Assembly (NCBI RefSeq): GCF_002423035.1
Contig: NZ_DIUM01000066.1
Span: 1 to 64,000 of the forward strand
Direction: 5' to 3'
DNA from: Thiocapsa sp. UBA6158
GTDB lineage: Bacteria; Pseudomonadota; Gammaproteobacteria; Chromatiales; Chromatiaceae
Length of the DNA: 64,000 nucleotides
Every line of letters starts with the position of its first letter. Position 1 is the stretch's first letter. Under the pieces are notes generated by a model. That model had not been told where the DNA came from. It worked only from the letters and a program-made list of their open reading frames with translations, and ran no database searches. Shown here piece by piece: positions 47,660-58,724 of the stretch. A program made the translations under genes and the position numbers.

Positions 47660-48862
47660 ATGGTCGATTCCCAGCCACCGGACGCGCTAGAGATGACACG
47701 GCCGGACTACGACGGCGGCGGTATCCTCAATCTGATGAGCAGCATCATCCAGGCCCGCGGCGGGCGATCCGACGCCCCGAGCCTGCGCGATCTGCCGACG
47801 GACGAGCTGGCGCAAGCCACTAATCTGATCCTTATGGTCATCGACGGTCTGGGCGCCGATTGGCTCGACAAGCGATCACCGGACGGGATCTTGAGCCGAG
47901 CGCGGCGCGCGACCCTCACCTCGGTCTTCCCCTCGACGACGGCCGCCGCGATCCCGACATTTCTGACCGGCGAAGCGCCGTCGGCACATGGACTGACCGG
48001 CTGGCATACCTATCTGGGCGAGCTCGGGTGCGTGATGACGGTGCTCCCGGGCACGCCGCGCTTCGGCGGCGTGCCTTATCGGAAGGCGGGGATCGATCCG
48101 GTCAAGCTCTTCGGGACCACCCCGATCTCCGACCGGATCGCCACCCGCAGCATCTTGGTCTCGCCGGCACACATCGCCCGGTCGGACTTCAACCGCGCAC
48201 ATCTCGGGCGCGGCGAGCTGATGACCTTCAAGGGATTGCGCGACATGTTCACTCGCACTGCCGGGGTTCTGCGCGGTTGGGGGCGACGTCGCCGCGAGCC
48301 TAAATATTGCTATCTCTACTGGCCGAGACTGGACGCCATCGGTCACGAGCAGGGCATGGAGAGTCCGGCTGCACAGGAACACCTTTTTGCGATCGAACAG
48401 GAGATCGCCGCCTTTATGCATGAGATCGACGATACGGACAGCCTGCTGCTGGTCAGTGCGGATCACGGTCAATTGGATACTCAGCCCGCGGATGTGATCG
48501 ATCTCGCCGATCATCCTGAGCTTGAAAACCATCTCTTACTGCCGCTGTGCGGCGAGCCGCGTGCGGCCTTTTGCTATCTCCGCTCCGGCCATGCGGACGC
48601 CTTTCGCGACTATTGCAGCGATGTCCTCGCGGACCGAGTGGCACTCGTGGCGAGCGAGCAGCTGGTCGAGGAGGGATTCTTCGGAAGGGGGAGACGGCAC
48701 CCGCGATTCATGGAGCGTGTCGGGGATGTTTGTCTGCTGCCGAAAGGCAACGGCGTCATCAGACAGTGGCTGCCCTTCGAGCAGCCATACCGCCAGATCG
48801 GGGTCCACGGCGGGCTCAGCGAGACCGAGCTTCGGGTTCCCTTGTGTCTGCTGCGCACTTAA
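47660..48862 (+). CDS. Alkaline phosphatase-fold phosphodiesterase/nucleotide pyrophosphatase
   Basis: A 400-residue protein of the type I phosphodiesterase family. Metal and nucleophile sites are visible: LILMVIDGLGADWL (Asp), SVFPSTTAAAIPTFLTGEAPSAHG (nucleophile Thr), LDAIGHEQG, LLVSADHGQLD and QIGVHGGLSE. No signal peptide is seen, so it is probably cytosolic. The ATG at 47660 follows GGGGGGCGGAAGC. It lies 64 bases after dedA. Its TAA (48860-48862) overlaps the left terminus of the composite dispersed element. Confidence 0.87.
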   Translation: MVDSQPPDALEMTRPDYDGGGILNLMSSIIQARGGRSDAPSLRDLPTDELAQATNLILMVIDGLGADWLDKRSPDGILSRARRATLTSVFPSTTAAAIPTFLTGEAPSAHGLTGWHTYLGELGCVMTVLPGTPRFGGVPYRKAGIDPVKLFGTTPISDRIATRSILVSPAHIARSDFNRAHLGRGELMTFKGLRDMFTRTAGVLRGWGRRRREPKYCYLYWPRLDAIGHEQGMESPAAQEHLFAIEQEIAAFMHEIDDTDSLLLVSADHGQLDTQPADVIDLADHPELENHLLLPLCGEPRAAFCYLRSGHADAFRDYCSDVLADRVALVASEQLVEEGFFGRGRRHPRFMERVGDVCLLPKGNGVIRQWLPFEQPYRQIGVHGGLSETELRVPLCLLRT

Positions 48863-49050
48863 ACCGCGCCTCGCGCAGTATGCGATGTTTTTTGGATGGG
48901 ATCGGGACCGGCAGACTTGACGCAAGTTGGAGCTTGCACGGTTTAAGATATTAAAAATATTCCATTTTAAACCGCGTCCCCACTACGGGTTGTGGACGCA
49001 CCGAACGCCGAGCTCACTCGACAATGAGCAGTTCGCTCTGGACGCGGTTT
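48861..49050 (+). repeat. Composite dispersed element, copy C (two modules in tandem)
   Basis: Module 1, 48861-48944 (84 bp), begins AAACCGCGCC and ends GCACGGTTT, flanked by TA on both sides. A 24-base AT-rich spacer follows. Module 2, 48969-49050 (82 bp), has perfect 11-base ends AAACCGCGTCC/GGACGCGGTTT, TA on both sides, and an internal GCTCA/TGAGC hairpin. Both modules align with copy A (6740-6909). It lies between two convergent genes and contributes the upstream gene's stop codon. Confidence 0.88.
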
Positions 49051-49066
49051 AATATGCCGAGCGCCG

Positions 49067-49477
49067 TCACATCAAGCCGAGCTGGAGACGTGCCTCGTCG
49101 CTCATGTTCGCCTGACTCCAAGGCGGATCCCACACCAGGTCGACCTGAATCAGCCCCACGCCCTCGACCTTCGAGACGGCATCCTTCACCATGATCGGCA
49201 TCATGCCGGCGACCGGACAGGCCGGCGCGGTCAGCGTCATATCGATCGAGACGTCACCGACCGGCGAGATGTCGACCCGGTAAATCAGACCCAGATCGTA
49301 GATGTTGATGGGGATCTCCGGATCCTGGACGCTGCGCAGCGCCTCGATAATCGGCTCGCGCAGCTCCTCGGCGTCCATCTGCTCGACCGCGACATCCTGC
49401 GTGAGCACGGTCGTATCCGCACTCCCCTCGTCATCGTCATGCTTCCCGAAGCCGGCGAAGCGGGCCAGTCTGTTCAT
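49067..49477 (-). CDS. sufT: SufT-like DUF59 iron-sulfur assembly protein
   Basis: A 136-residue protein with a MIP18/DUF59 domain: LREPIIEALRSVQDPEIPINIYDLGLIYRVDI, MTLTAPACPVAGMMP (conserved Cys) and VDLVWDPPWSQANMSDEARLQLG. SufT proteins assist maturation of Fe-S proteins and are usually the last gene of suf operons, as here, 110 bases after sufD. The N-terminal 40 residues are variable and acidic. The ATG at 49477 fits. Confidence 0.92.
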   Translation of the reverse strand: MNRLARFAGFGKHDDDEGSADTTVLTQDVAVEQMDAEELREPIIEALRSVQDPEIPINIYDLGLIYRVDISPVGDVSIDMTLTAPACPVAGMMPIMVKDAVSKVEGVGLIQVDLVWDPPWSQANMSDEARLQLGLM

Positions 49478-49506
49478 GCTCGACCTCTTGACTACAATTT
49501 CCGGTT

Positions 49507-49588
49507 GAACCGCGTCGGGCGCTACAGGCGATGCGCGCGATCGGCTTGACCATTCTCGATCCCACGGCCTCCGTAGAAGACGCGCTTT
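49507..49588. repeat. Diverged 82-bp copy of the dispersed element in the suf operon
   Basis: GAACCGCGTC at 49507 and GACGCGCTTT at 49579-49588 are imperfect ends in the same register and spacing as copies B and C, with TA at the right end. The interior has diverged. The right end makes up the sufD stop TAA (49587-49589). It occupies almost the whole sufD-sufT gap. Confidence 0.5.
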
Positions 49589-50908
49589 AGGTCAGCGGAG
49601 CGGTTTCGAGTCGGCGCCCGACCTCCTCCGACACCGCCTCGCGCAATGCATCGCTGTGCAATGCGTCGATGATCTCCTCGGCGAATCCCAAGCAGAGCAT
49701 GCGACGTGCAAAGGGTGCGGAGATGCCGCGCGAGCGCAGATAAAACAGCTTCTCCGGCTCGATTTGGCCGACGGTCGTGCCGTGGCTGCACTTCACGTCG
49801 TCGGCGTTGATCTCGAGCTGCGGCTTGGTGTCGATCTCCGCATTCTCGGACAACATGAGATTCTTGTTGGACATGGCTGCATCGGTCTTCTGGGCGTCCT
49901 TGGCCACCACGACCCGGCCGTCGAAGACCGCCCGACCCTTGCCGTAGAGGATGCCCTTGAATGTCTCGCGGCTCGAACAAGACGGGAGCGCATGATTCAC
50001 ATCGATGTGGTAGTCCATCAACTGCCGATCGCCCGCCAGATAGAGCCCTTGCAGGTCGCATTCGGCATGCTCGCCGCTGAAGCGGGCCACCAGATCGGTG
50101 CGCGCCCAAGCGGCGCCAAGGCCGATGTTGACACCGACATAACGGCTGCCGGCGCCCTGACTCAGATAGAGACCCGTGATATGGAAGGCGTTCAGGCTCT
50201 CGACCTGGATGCGGTCGTGCTTCAGCACGGCGTCGCGCCCGAGCGACAGCTCCAACACCGAGTTGGTGCAGTAGAGCGACTCGCCGAGACTCACATACCG
50301 CTCGATCAGGGTCGCTTGCGCACCGTCCGCGAGCGAGACCAGATGGCGGGGCTGAGCGACGCGCGGCTCGTCCATCCCGACGGAGAGATGGATCAGCTCG
50401 ATCGGCCGCTCGAGGGTCGCACCGCGGTCGAGCAAGACCACAAGGCCATCGTCCAGACCCGCCATGTTCAAGGCCGCAAACAAGGGCTGGCTCTCGCCCG
50501 TCACGCCGTTGAGGCGCTCGCGCAAGGCATCGGGGTCGCTTGCCAACAAGGCCCGCAGACCGGTCACGCGAACACCGCGAGGCAGGTCGCCGAGCGCGGA
50601 CAGAGAAGGCGTATAGCGGCCGTTCACCATCACCACGCGATGGCTGTCCAACCCGGGGATCAGCAGCTCCTCGATGTCCTGCAGCTGCAGCGCGGTGACC
50701 TCGTCCTCGACCCGAGCGAACCCCTGCTCGATCAGTCGCTTCAGACTGGTATAACGCCACGCTTCCTGCTTGGTACCCGGCACGCCTTGCTCGCGCACTT
50801 GGTCCAAGGCACTGCGCCGCTGCGCCTCGAGCCAATCAAGCCCGGCGCCGGCCTCGCCGTCCGCGCGCGCGGAGAGCCAGGTGTCGAAGCTGGTGGGCGA
50901 AGCGCCGT

Positions 50909-50912
<4 letters not shown>
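49587..50912 (-). CDS. sufD: Fe-S cluster assembly protein SufD
   Basis: A 441-residue SufD, partner of SufB and SufC in the SufBC2D scaffold. Seen: GVPGTKQEAWRYTSLKRL near the N-terminus, a central right-handed beta-helix rich in short repeats (NSVLELSLGRDAVLKHDRIQ) and the C-terminal KCSHGTTVGQIEPEKLFYLRSRGI block with its conserved Cys/His. It overlaps sufC by ATGA (50909-50912), indicating coupled translation. Length is typical. Confidence 0.95.
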
Positions 50913-51667
<755 letters not shown>

Positions 51668-51867
51668 ATGTCTCCTGATCGGTCGCGTCCGGCGTCACAG
51701 CCTCGATCCTTTGGTCGGATCGACCCGAGAGATGGCCAACAAGCGTCTGCGCCGACGCGATCGATGTGTTTAATGTCGTTTAAAGACGCGAAGCGCGTCG
51801 CGCGAACGGTGTTGATCGCCGCAAGACCGAACGCGTGCATGACCATCCGAACGCGGTTCAACAAGGT

Positions 51868-53313
<1,446 letters not shown>

Positions 53314-53354
53314 CTCTCCTGGCTCCGTTTTCTTGAGCGTTTTACTGGGTATTT

Positions 53355-53382
53355 ACTATACGCCCTTCGCAGCGGGTTTCAA
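53355..53382 (-). promoter_or_regulatory. Candidate sigma-70 promoter of the suf operon
   Basis: On the minus strand TTGAAA (53377-53382) and TATAGT (53355-53360) are 16 bases apart, ending 42 bases before the sufB ATG. It is the best -35/-10 pair in the region. IscR or Fur sites overlapping it were not clear by eye. Confidence 0.5.
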
Positions 53383-53491
53383 CATCCCGCGGGACGTTCG
53401 GAATCGATCGGATCGTTCGGGCGTTGATCCTGACGAGAACCATGTCCGAGCGCCGCGCTCCGGTTTCAAGTGGTTTTGCGCGGCCGCTCAA

Positions 53492-53568
53492 ATAATGACG
53501 CGATTATATTCGAATTTTCGCAACGCATTCAGCGCGGACTTGTTAATGCGAACAGTTCCCATTATTCT
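53492..53568 (+). promoter_or_regulatory. Candidate promoter and AT-rich operator upstream of the iron ABC importer
   Basis: TTGTTA (53540-53545) and TATTCT (53563-53568) are 17 bases apart, 65 bases before the binding-protein ATG. Upstream, ATAAT-GACGCG-ATTAT (53492-53507) is an inverted repeat that could be a weak Fur box, which the iron-import function would predict. The rest of 53314-53632 shows no gene. Confidence 0.4.
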
Positions 53569-53632
53569 TGGCTTCAGACGGGAAACCGCCAAAACCGCAA
53601 CCCACATTCGGCCCATCGGGAGGCCCGTACGC

Positions 53633-54676
53633 ATGAAACCATCACGCTGTCTCATCTCCTCGATCTCCGGCGGAATCGCCGCAGCGCTCATTTTCGCCGT
53701 CCCGCCGAGCGTCGCCGCAGCCGACGAGGAGGTCAACCTCTACTCCGCGCGCAAGGAAGAGCTGATTAAGCCCTTGCTCGACCGCTTCACGGAGCAGACC
53801 GGCATCAAGGTGAACATGGTCACGGACAAGGCCGAGACCTTGCTCAAGCGCTTGGAGAGCGAGGGGATCAACTCCCCCGCCGACCTGCTGGTGACGGTCG
53901 ATGCCGGCAATCTCTATCGCGCCAAAGCGGCCGGAGTGACGCAGCCGATCGAGAGTCAGGTGCTGGTCGAGGCGATCCCGGAGGCCTACCGCGACCCCGC
54001 GGGTCATTGGTTCGGTCTGTCGCTGCGAGCGCGCCCGATCCTCTATGTCGAGGGCAAAGTCGACCCCGCCAGCCTCTCGACTTACGAGGCCCTGTCCGAC
54101 GCCGCCTGGAAGGGGCGTATCTGTATCCGCTCCTCGGACAATATCTACAATCAGTCGATGGTCGCCTCCATGATTGCCGCCGACGGCGTCGAAGCCACGC
54201 AGATCTGGGCAAAGGGTCTCGTCGCCAACATGGCGCGTCCGCCCAAAGGCGGCGATCGGGATCAAATCGCCGCCGCTGCGGCCGGGCAGTGCGACCTCGC
54301 CATCGCCAACACCTATTACCTTGCCGGCATGCTGACCTCGGGCGATCAAAGTCAGGTGGACGCCGCGCAGGTCATGCGCGTCTTTTGGCCGAACCAGGAC
54401 GGTCGCGGCGCCCACGTCAACGTGAGCGGAATCGCAATGACCCACGCCGCCAAGAACAAGGAGGCGGCAACCAAACTTGCCGAGTTCCTCGTCAGCCCCG
54501 AGTCCCAGGCCTGGTATGCCGAGGTCAACGGCGAGTACCCGGTGCTCCCGGGCGCCCAAGTCAGCGAGCTCCTGCAATCCTGGGGCGAGTTCAAGGCCGA
54601 CGACCTTCAGCTCTCCAAACTCGGCGAATTCGGGCCGGATGCGGTGCGCCTGATGGACCGCGCCGGCTGGAAATAG
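53633..54676 (+). CDS. fbpA: Ferric-iron ABC transporter substrate-binding protein
   Basis: A 347-residue periplasmic binding protein with signal peptide MKPSRCLISSISGGIAAALI...VAA. The mature start EEVNLYSARKEELIKPLLDRFTEQTGI matches the FbpA/FutA family, with the Tyr pair YNQS and NTYYLAGML in the iron-binding cleft, and the C-terminal LAEFLVSPESQAWYAEVNGEYPV. The ATG at 53633 has GGGAGG 9 bases upstream. It is first in a three-gene importer operon and divergent from suf, so iron uptake and Fe-S assembly share one intergenic region. Confidence 0.93.
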   Translation: MKPSRCLISSISGGIAAALIFAVPPSVAAADEEVNLYSARKEELIKPLLDRFTEQTGIKVNMVTDKAETLLKRLESEGINSPADLLVTVDAGNLYRAKAAGVTQPIESQVLVEAIPEAYRDPAGHWFGLSLRARPILYVEGKVDPASLSTYEALSDAAWKGRICIRSSDNIYNQSMVASMIAADGVEATQIWAKGLVANMARPPKGGDRDQIAAAAAGQCDLAIANTYYLAGMLTSGDQSQVDAAQVMRVFWPNQDGRGAHVNVSGIAMTHAAKNKEAATKLAEFLVSPESQAWYAEVNGEYPVLPGAQVSELLQSWGEFKADDLQLSKLGEFGPDAVRLMDRAGWK

Positions 54677-54770
54677 ACGGGCGACCGCTCGAGAAGCGAT
54701 AATGGGGCCCGAAAGGGCCCTCTCGGCGGGTCCTCCGCAACGCAGAGGCAGTCCTTTTCATGAGGCGATC

Positions 54771-56417
54771 GTGAGTTCGCATGAACGCCGAGGGTTGTGG
54801 TCGGCGAGCATCGTCGCGATCGCACTCTTGACCGGCCTGCCGGTTCTGGTGATCGTCGGCTTCGTCCTGGTTCCCGCCGGCGATGTCTGGCAGCATCTGG
54901 TCGACACGGTCCTCGCCGACTATGTGCTCAATACGCTGCTGTTGATGCTCGGAGTCGCTTTCGGCACCCTGATCGGCGGCGTCGGCACGGCATGGCTGAC
55001 CAGCATGTGTCGCTTCCCTGGACGTGGCCTGTTCGAGTGGGCCCTGATCCTGCCCATGGCGATGCCCGCCTACATCATCGCCTATACCTACACCGGCATG
55101 CTGGATTTCGCCGGGCCGGTTCAAAGTACCCTCCGCGACTGGACCGGATGGGGGTTCGGGGACTACTGGTTTCCCGAGATCCGCTCGCTCGAAGGCGCCG
55201 CCCTGATGCTCGCCCTGGTCCTCTACCCTTACGTCTATCTGCTCAGCCGAGCGGCCTTTCTCGGTCAGTCGCTGTGCGTGCTGGACGTCAGCCGTACACT
55301 TGGCAACGGCCCCTGGCGCACCTTCTTTTCGGTCGCCCTGCCCTTGGCACGTCCCGCCATCGTCGCCGGCCTGACCCTGGCCCTGATGGAGACCCTGGCC
55401 GACTACGGTACCGTTCAGTATTTCGGCGTCCAAACCTTCACGACCGGGATCTTCCGCACCTGGTTCGGCTTAAACAATGCCGCGGCCGCAGCCCAACTCT
55501 CGGCGATGCTGCTCGGCTTCGTCTTGGTCCTGATCGCGCTGGAGCGGATCTCGCGCAGCCAGGCCCGTTACCACGATACCGGCCGGCGGCATCAATCGAT
55601 CCGTCGCTACCATCTGACCGGCTGGCGCGCCGTCGCGGCCGTCGTCTTTTGCCTGATTCCGCTGATGCTCGGGTTCCTGATCCCCGCCGGACAGCTCGCA
55701 ACCTGGGCACTGACGATCGCCGAGGGTGCCTACGATGCAGCCTTCTGGCGCTTGGTGCGCAACAGCCTCGAGCTCGCGGCCATCGCCGCATTGATCGCCT
55801 TGCTCTTGGCCCTGGTGCTGGGCTACGGCAAACGGCTGCATCCGACGCGAACGGTCACCGGAGCCGTCAAGATCGCCGGTCTCGGTTATGCCGTGCCCGG
55901 TACGGTCATCGCCATCGGCGTCATCATCCCCTTCGCCTGGTTCGACAATACACTGGACGCCTGGCTGCGCAGCACCTTCGACATCTCCACCGGCCTGCTG
56001 CTGAGCGGGACCCTGGCGGCCCTGATCTTCGCCTACCTGACGCGCTTTCTGGCCGTTGCGCTTCAGACGGTCGAGGCGGGGCTCGGACGGATCCGGCCAT
56101 CGATGGACGAGGCGGGTCGCGCCATGGGCTATCGGCCGGCGCAGGTGTTGCGGTGCATCCACATCCCGATGCTCAGGGGCAGTCTGCTCACCGCGGTACT
56201 CTTGGTCTTTGTCGACGTGCTCAAGGAACTCCCGGCGACCTTGATCCTAAGACCCTTTAATTTCAATACGCTCGCGGTACGCGCCTACGAGCTGGCCTCC
56301 GACGAACGCCTGGCGGATACCGCGCCTGCCGCACTGACCATCGTGCTTGCAGGCTTGGTTCCGGTTATCCTGCTGAGCCGTTCCATCACCAAGTCCCGCA
56401 ATGCCGACACAGCTTGA
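54771..56417 (+). CDS. fbpB: Ferric-iron ABC transporter permease
   Basis: A 548-residue fused permease with two binding-protein-dependent transport modules of about six helices each. The EAA loops are visible as LDVSRTLGNGPWRTFFSVALPLARPAI and MDEAGRAMGYRPAQVLRCIHIPMLRG. The start is GTG at 54771 (SSHERRGLWSAS) with GAGG six bases before it; an ATG at 54702 is in frame but lacks a site. It overlaps the ATPase gene by 17 bases. Confidence 0.92.
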   Translation: MSSHERRGLWSASIVAIALLTGLPVLVIVGFVLVPAGDVWQHLVDTVLADYVLNTLLLMLGVAFGTLIGGVGTAWLTSMCRFPGRGLFEWALILPMAMPAYIIAYTYTGMLDFAGPVQSTLRDWTGWGFGDYWFPEIRSLEGAALMLALVLYPYVYLLSRAAFLGQSLCVLDVSRTLGNGPWRTFFSVALPLARPAIVAGLTLALMETLADYGTVQYFGVQTFTTGIFRTWFGLNNAAAAAQLSAMLLGFVLVLIALERISRSQARYHDTGRRHQSIRRYHLTGWRAVAAVVFCLIPLMLGFLIPAGQLATWALTIAEGAYDAAFWRLVRNSLELAAIAALIALLLALVLGYGKRLHPTRTVTGAVKIAGLGYAVPGTVIAIGVIIPFAWFDNTLDAWLRSTFDISTGLLLSGTLAALIFAYLTRFLAVALQTVEAGLGRIRPSMDEAGRAMGYRPAQVLRCIHIPMLRGSLLTAVLLVFVDVLKELPATLILRPFNFNTLAVRAYELASDERLADTAPAALTIVLAGLVPVILLSRSITKSRNADTA

Positions 56418-57507
56418 GGTCAGAGACGTCAGCGTCGCCTATGGCGACACCACGATCGTGCGCGATGTGTCCTTCCTCCTCGAGCGAGGCGTCATCGGGT
56501 GTCTGCTCGGCCCCAGCGGCTGCGGCAAGACGACCCTGCTGCGTGCCATCGCCGGGTTCGAGCCGGTCAGCCGCGGCGAGGTCCTTTTGCACGGGCGTCG
56601 TGTCTCGGTGCCCGGCAAGACCCTCCCCCCGGAGCAGCGGCGGGTCGGCATGGTGTTTCAGGACTTCGCTCTGTTTCCCCATCTCACGGTCGCACGCAAC
56701 GTCGGATTCGGACTGCGCGGACTCAAACGCGTGGAGCGCGAGCAGCGCGTCGCCGAGCTTCTGGACCTGGTAGACCTGCGCCAAGCGGCATCCCAGTATC
56801 CGCACGAACTCTCCGGAGGAATGCAGCAGCGGGTCGCCCTCGCCCGCGCCATGGCGCCGCGCCCCGACATCCTTTTGCTCGACGAGCCCTTTTCCAGCAT
56901 GGACGCGGAGCTGCGCGAGCAGCTCGCACGCGAGGTGAGGGATTTACTCAGACGCGAGGGTGTAACGGCGATCCTGGTCACGCACGACCAACTCGAGGCC
57001 TTCGCCATGGCCGATCAGATCGGGGTGATCGCAAACGGCAGCATTCGACAATGGGGAACCGGATTCGGGCTCTACCATGAGCCGGCGGACCGCTTCGTGG
57101 CCGATTTCATCGGCCAAGGCGTGTTGCTCCCGGCCGTCGTGGTCGACGAGACACGGGTGAAGACGGAGCTCGGGCGCGTTGCCGGGAGCAAACCGCACGG
57201 TTTGGTACCGGGAACGGCGGCGGAGGTCTTGATCCGACCCGACGACATGCTCTATGACGAGACCAGCCCGCGGCGCGCGGTCGTGGTCGAACGCGCGTTT
57301 CGCGGTGCCGAGTATCTCTATCAGCTGAGGTTGGAAAGCGGGACCGAGGTGCTCTGTTTGGTCCCGAGCCATCATCAACATGCGCTCGGGGATGACATCG
57401 GGATCCGACTCGAAGCGGATCATCTCGTGGTCTTTCCCTGCGCAAGCGCCGAGCCGGATGCGCCGGAAGACGCCGCGATCGGCAGCGAACCTCCGGCGCG
57501 AGCTTGA
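56401..57507 (+). CDS. fbpC: Ferric-iron ABC transporter ATPase
   Basis: A 368-residue ATPase. The nucleotide-binding domain has LLGPSGCGKTTLLRAIAGFE, MVFQDFALFPHLTVARNVGFGL, ELSGGMQQRVALARAMAPRPDILLLDEPFSSMDAELRE and LVTHDQLEAFAMAD. After residue 240 comes a TOBE-like regulatory barrel (PGTAAEVLIRPDDMLYD). Together with the binding protein and permease it completes the importer. Confidence 0.94.
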   Translation: MPTQLEVRDVSVAYGDTTIVRDVSFLLERGVIGCLLGPSGCGKTTLLRAIAGFEPVSRGEVLLHGRRVSVPGKTLPPEQRRVGMVFQDFALFPHLTVARNVGFGLRGLKRVEREQRVAELLDLVDLRQAASQYPHELSGGMQQRVALARAMAPRPDILLLDEPFSSMDAELREQLAREVRDLLRREGVTAILVTHDQLEAFAMADQIGVIANGSIRQWGTGFGLYHEPADRFVADFIGQGVLLPAVVVDETRVKTELGRVAGSKPHGLVPGTAAEVLIRPDDMLYDETSPRRAVVVERAFRGAEYLYQLRLESGTEVLCLVPSHHQHALGDDIGIRLEADHLVVFPCASAEPDAPEDAAIGSEPPARA

Positions 57508-57564
57508 TTGTCGATGATGGTCCGGAAATGGCGTCGGATCCCGGCGATGCAGGACCCCTTGCGC

Positions 57565-57672
57565 TCAGCCGCTTCGGCCGCCCTTCTTGGCCTTTTTCTC
57601 GGCCCGCTTCTCCTTCATGTTCTTCAGCGGCTGCTTCTTGGCTTCCTTCTTTTTGTCTTCGCCTTTGCTCAT
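57565..57672 (-). CDS. Very small Lys-rich protein
   Basis: A 35-residue basic protein (MSKGEDKKKEAKKQPLKNMK then EKRAEKKAKKGGRSG) with a good ribosome site (GGAGAG six bases before the ATG at 57672). Similar tiny lysine-rich proteins with the KKEAKK...KEKRAxKKAKK pattern occur in many proteobacteria with no known function. It is convergent to the iron-importer ATPase. Confidence 0.7.
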   Translation of the reverse strand: MSKGEDKKKEAKKQPLKNMKEKRAEKKAKKGGRSG

Positions 57673-57813
57673 CTGTGTCTCTCCTCGGCCCGTCGTCGAT
57701 CGGTCGGATGATCGGTCGGGTCGATCCAATGGTTTGGTCGGATGGGACCTGTACCGGCCCGGTTCTGCCCGATGATCGTCGGCGTTCAATCCTCGAATCG
57801 GCAGGAGGTTATC

Positions 57814-58128
57814 ATGCCACAAGCCCCCCTTAAGGCCAGTGCCACACACACCGAGATCTCGACGGCGATGCGCAATCTCATCGCCGGCTATCTGGCCGTA
57901 TCGGTCGGTGCGATCGCCCTGCTGCTGTTCGGCGGCGATCCATCGTCCGGGATATTTCTCGTCCTCTTTGCGCTACCATGGAGCCTGTTCGTCAGCCAGG
58001 TCAGCGGGCTGCTGGGAATCGACTCCGCTGCACTCAACCTTGCCTTGCTTGCGATCGGCGTCGGTATCAACGGCGCGCTGCTCTATCTACTCGGTCGCCG
58101 CTTGCGCAGACGACAATCGCCTTCTTGA
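57814..58128 (+). CDS. Small membrane protein of unknown function
   Basis: A 104-residue protein with two or three membrane segments (MRNLIAGYLAVSVGAIALLLF; FLVLFALPWSLFVSQVSGLL; LALLAIGVGINGALLYLL) and a basic end (GRRLRRRQSPS). AGGAGG lies just upstream of the ATG at 57814. Not recognised. The lipoprotein gene follows 17 bases later. Confidence 0.72.
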   Translation: MPQAPLKASATHTEISTAMRNLIAGYLAVSVGAIALLLFGGDPSSGIFLVLFALPWSLFVSQVSGLLGIDSAALNLALLAIGVGINGALLYLLGRRLRRRQSPS

Positions 58129-58145
58129 CCAACGCGAGATCACCG

Positions 58146-58541
58146 ATGGCATCCTGGATCCTTTCCGCGCGCGCTCCACACCTTTTGATCGGCGTCCTGG
58201 CGTTCCTTGCCGTCGCCGGATGCACCAATCACCTACAGGAACGACAGCTGACCACGCCCACCGACCCGCGAGCACAGACGTGCGTGGCGAGCTGCGACCT
58301 GAGCCGAGGCCAGTGCGAGCAGCGCCAGCGCGTGCGTGAGCAGGAATGTCGGATGCATTACGCGCGACTGTCGGCGGATCACGAGACCTGTCTCGCCACG
58401 CCGGGGGCGCTCTGCATCAAGCCCGACACCTGCCCGGCTGCGGAGATGACCATCTGCACGATTCAGTACGAGGAATGCATCGTCGGCTGCGGCGGCACCG
58501 TCGAGACACGATTCTCGATGCCCCGCGTGCCCGGGACCTGA
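58146..58541 (+). CDS. Cys-rich lipoprotein of unknown function
   Basis: A 131-residue protein with a signal peptide and lipobox (LIGVLAFLAVAGC), so probably lipid-anchored. The mature part has about ten further cysteines in pairs, such as TCVASCDLSRGQCEQR, QECRMHYARL, CLATPGALCIKPDTCPAAEMTICTIQYEECIVGCGG. Disulfide or metal binding is likely. I do not recognise it. The ATG at 58146 gives the signal peptide. Confidence 0.7.
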   Translation: MASWILSARAPHLLIGVLAFLAVAGCTNHLQERQLTTPTDPRAQTCVASCDLSRGQCEQRQRVREQECRMHYARLSADHETCLATPGALCIKPDTCPAAEMTICTIQYEECIVGCGGTVETRFSMPRVPGT

Positions 58542-58724
58542 TCGCGGGGGTTCGGATCCCGCTTCGAGACCGCGGGCGGGATGCTGCGCCTCGCGTGTGC
58601 TCGTGAGCTGTCTGCTTAGAGGGTTACACCGCGGGGCCGACCTTAGCGGACGTCCCGGAAGCATGTATACCGCATGACTTTTGCCGACTTGGCCTGCCAA
58701 CCCTAAAAAACTCGAGGCTCGACC

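Noticed and set aside
51783..51797. GACGCG-AAG-CGCGTC hairpin between sufC and sufB
   Set aside because: Short and GC-rich with no T-run; such palindromes are expected by chance at this base composition.
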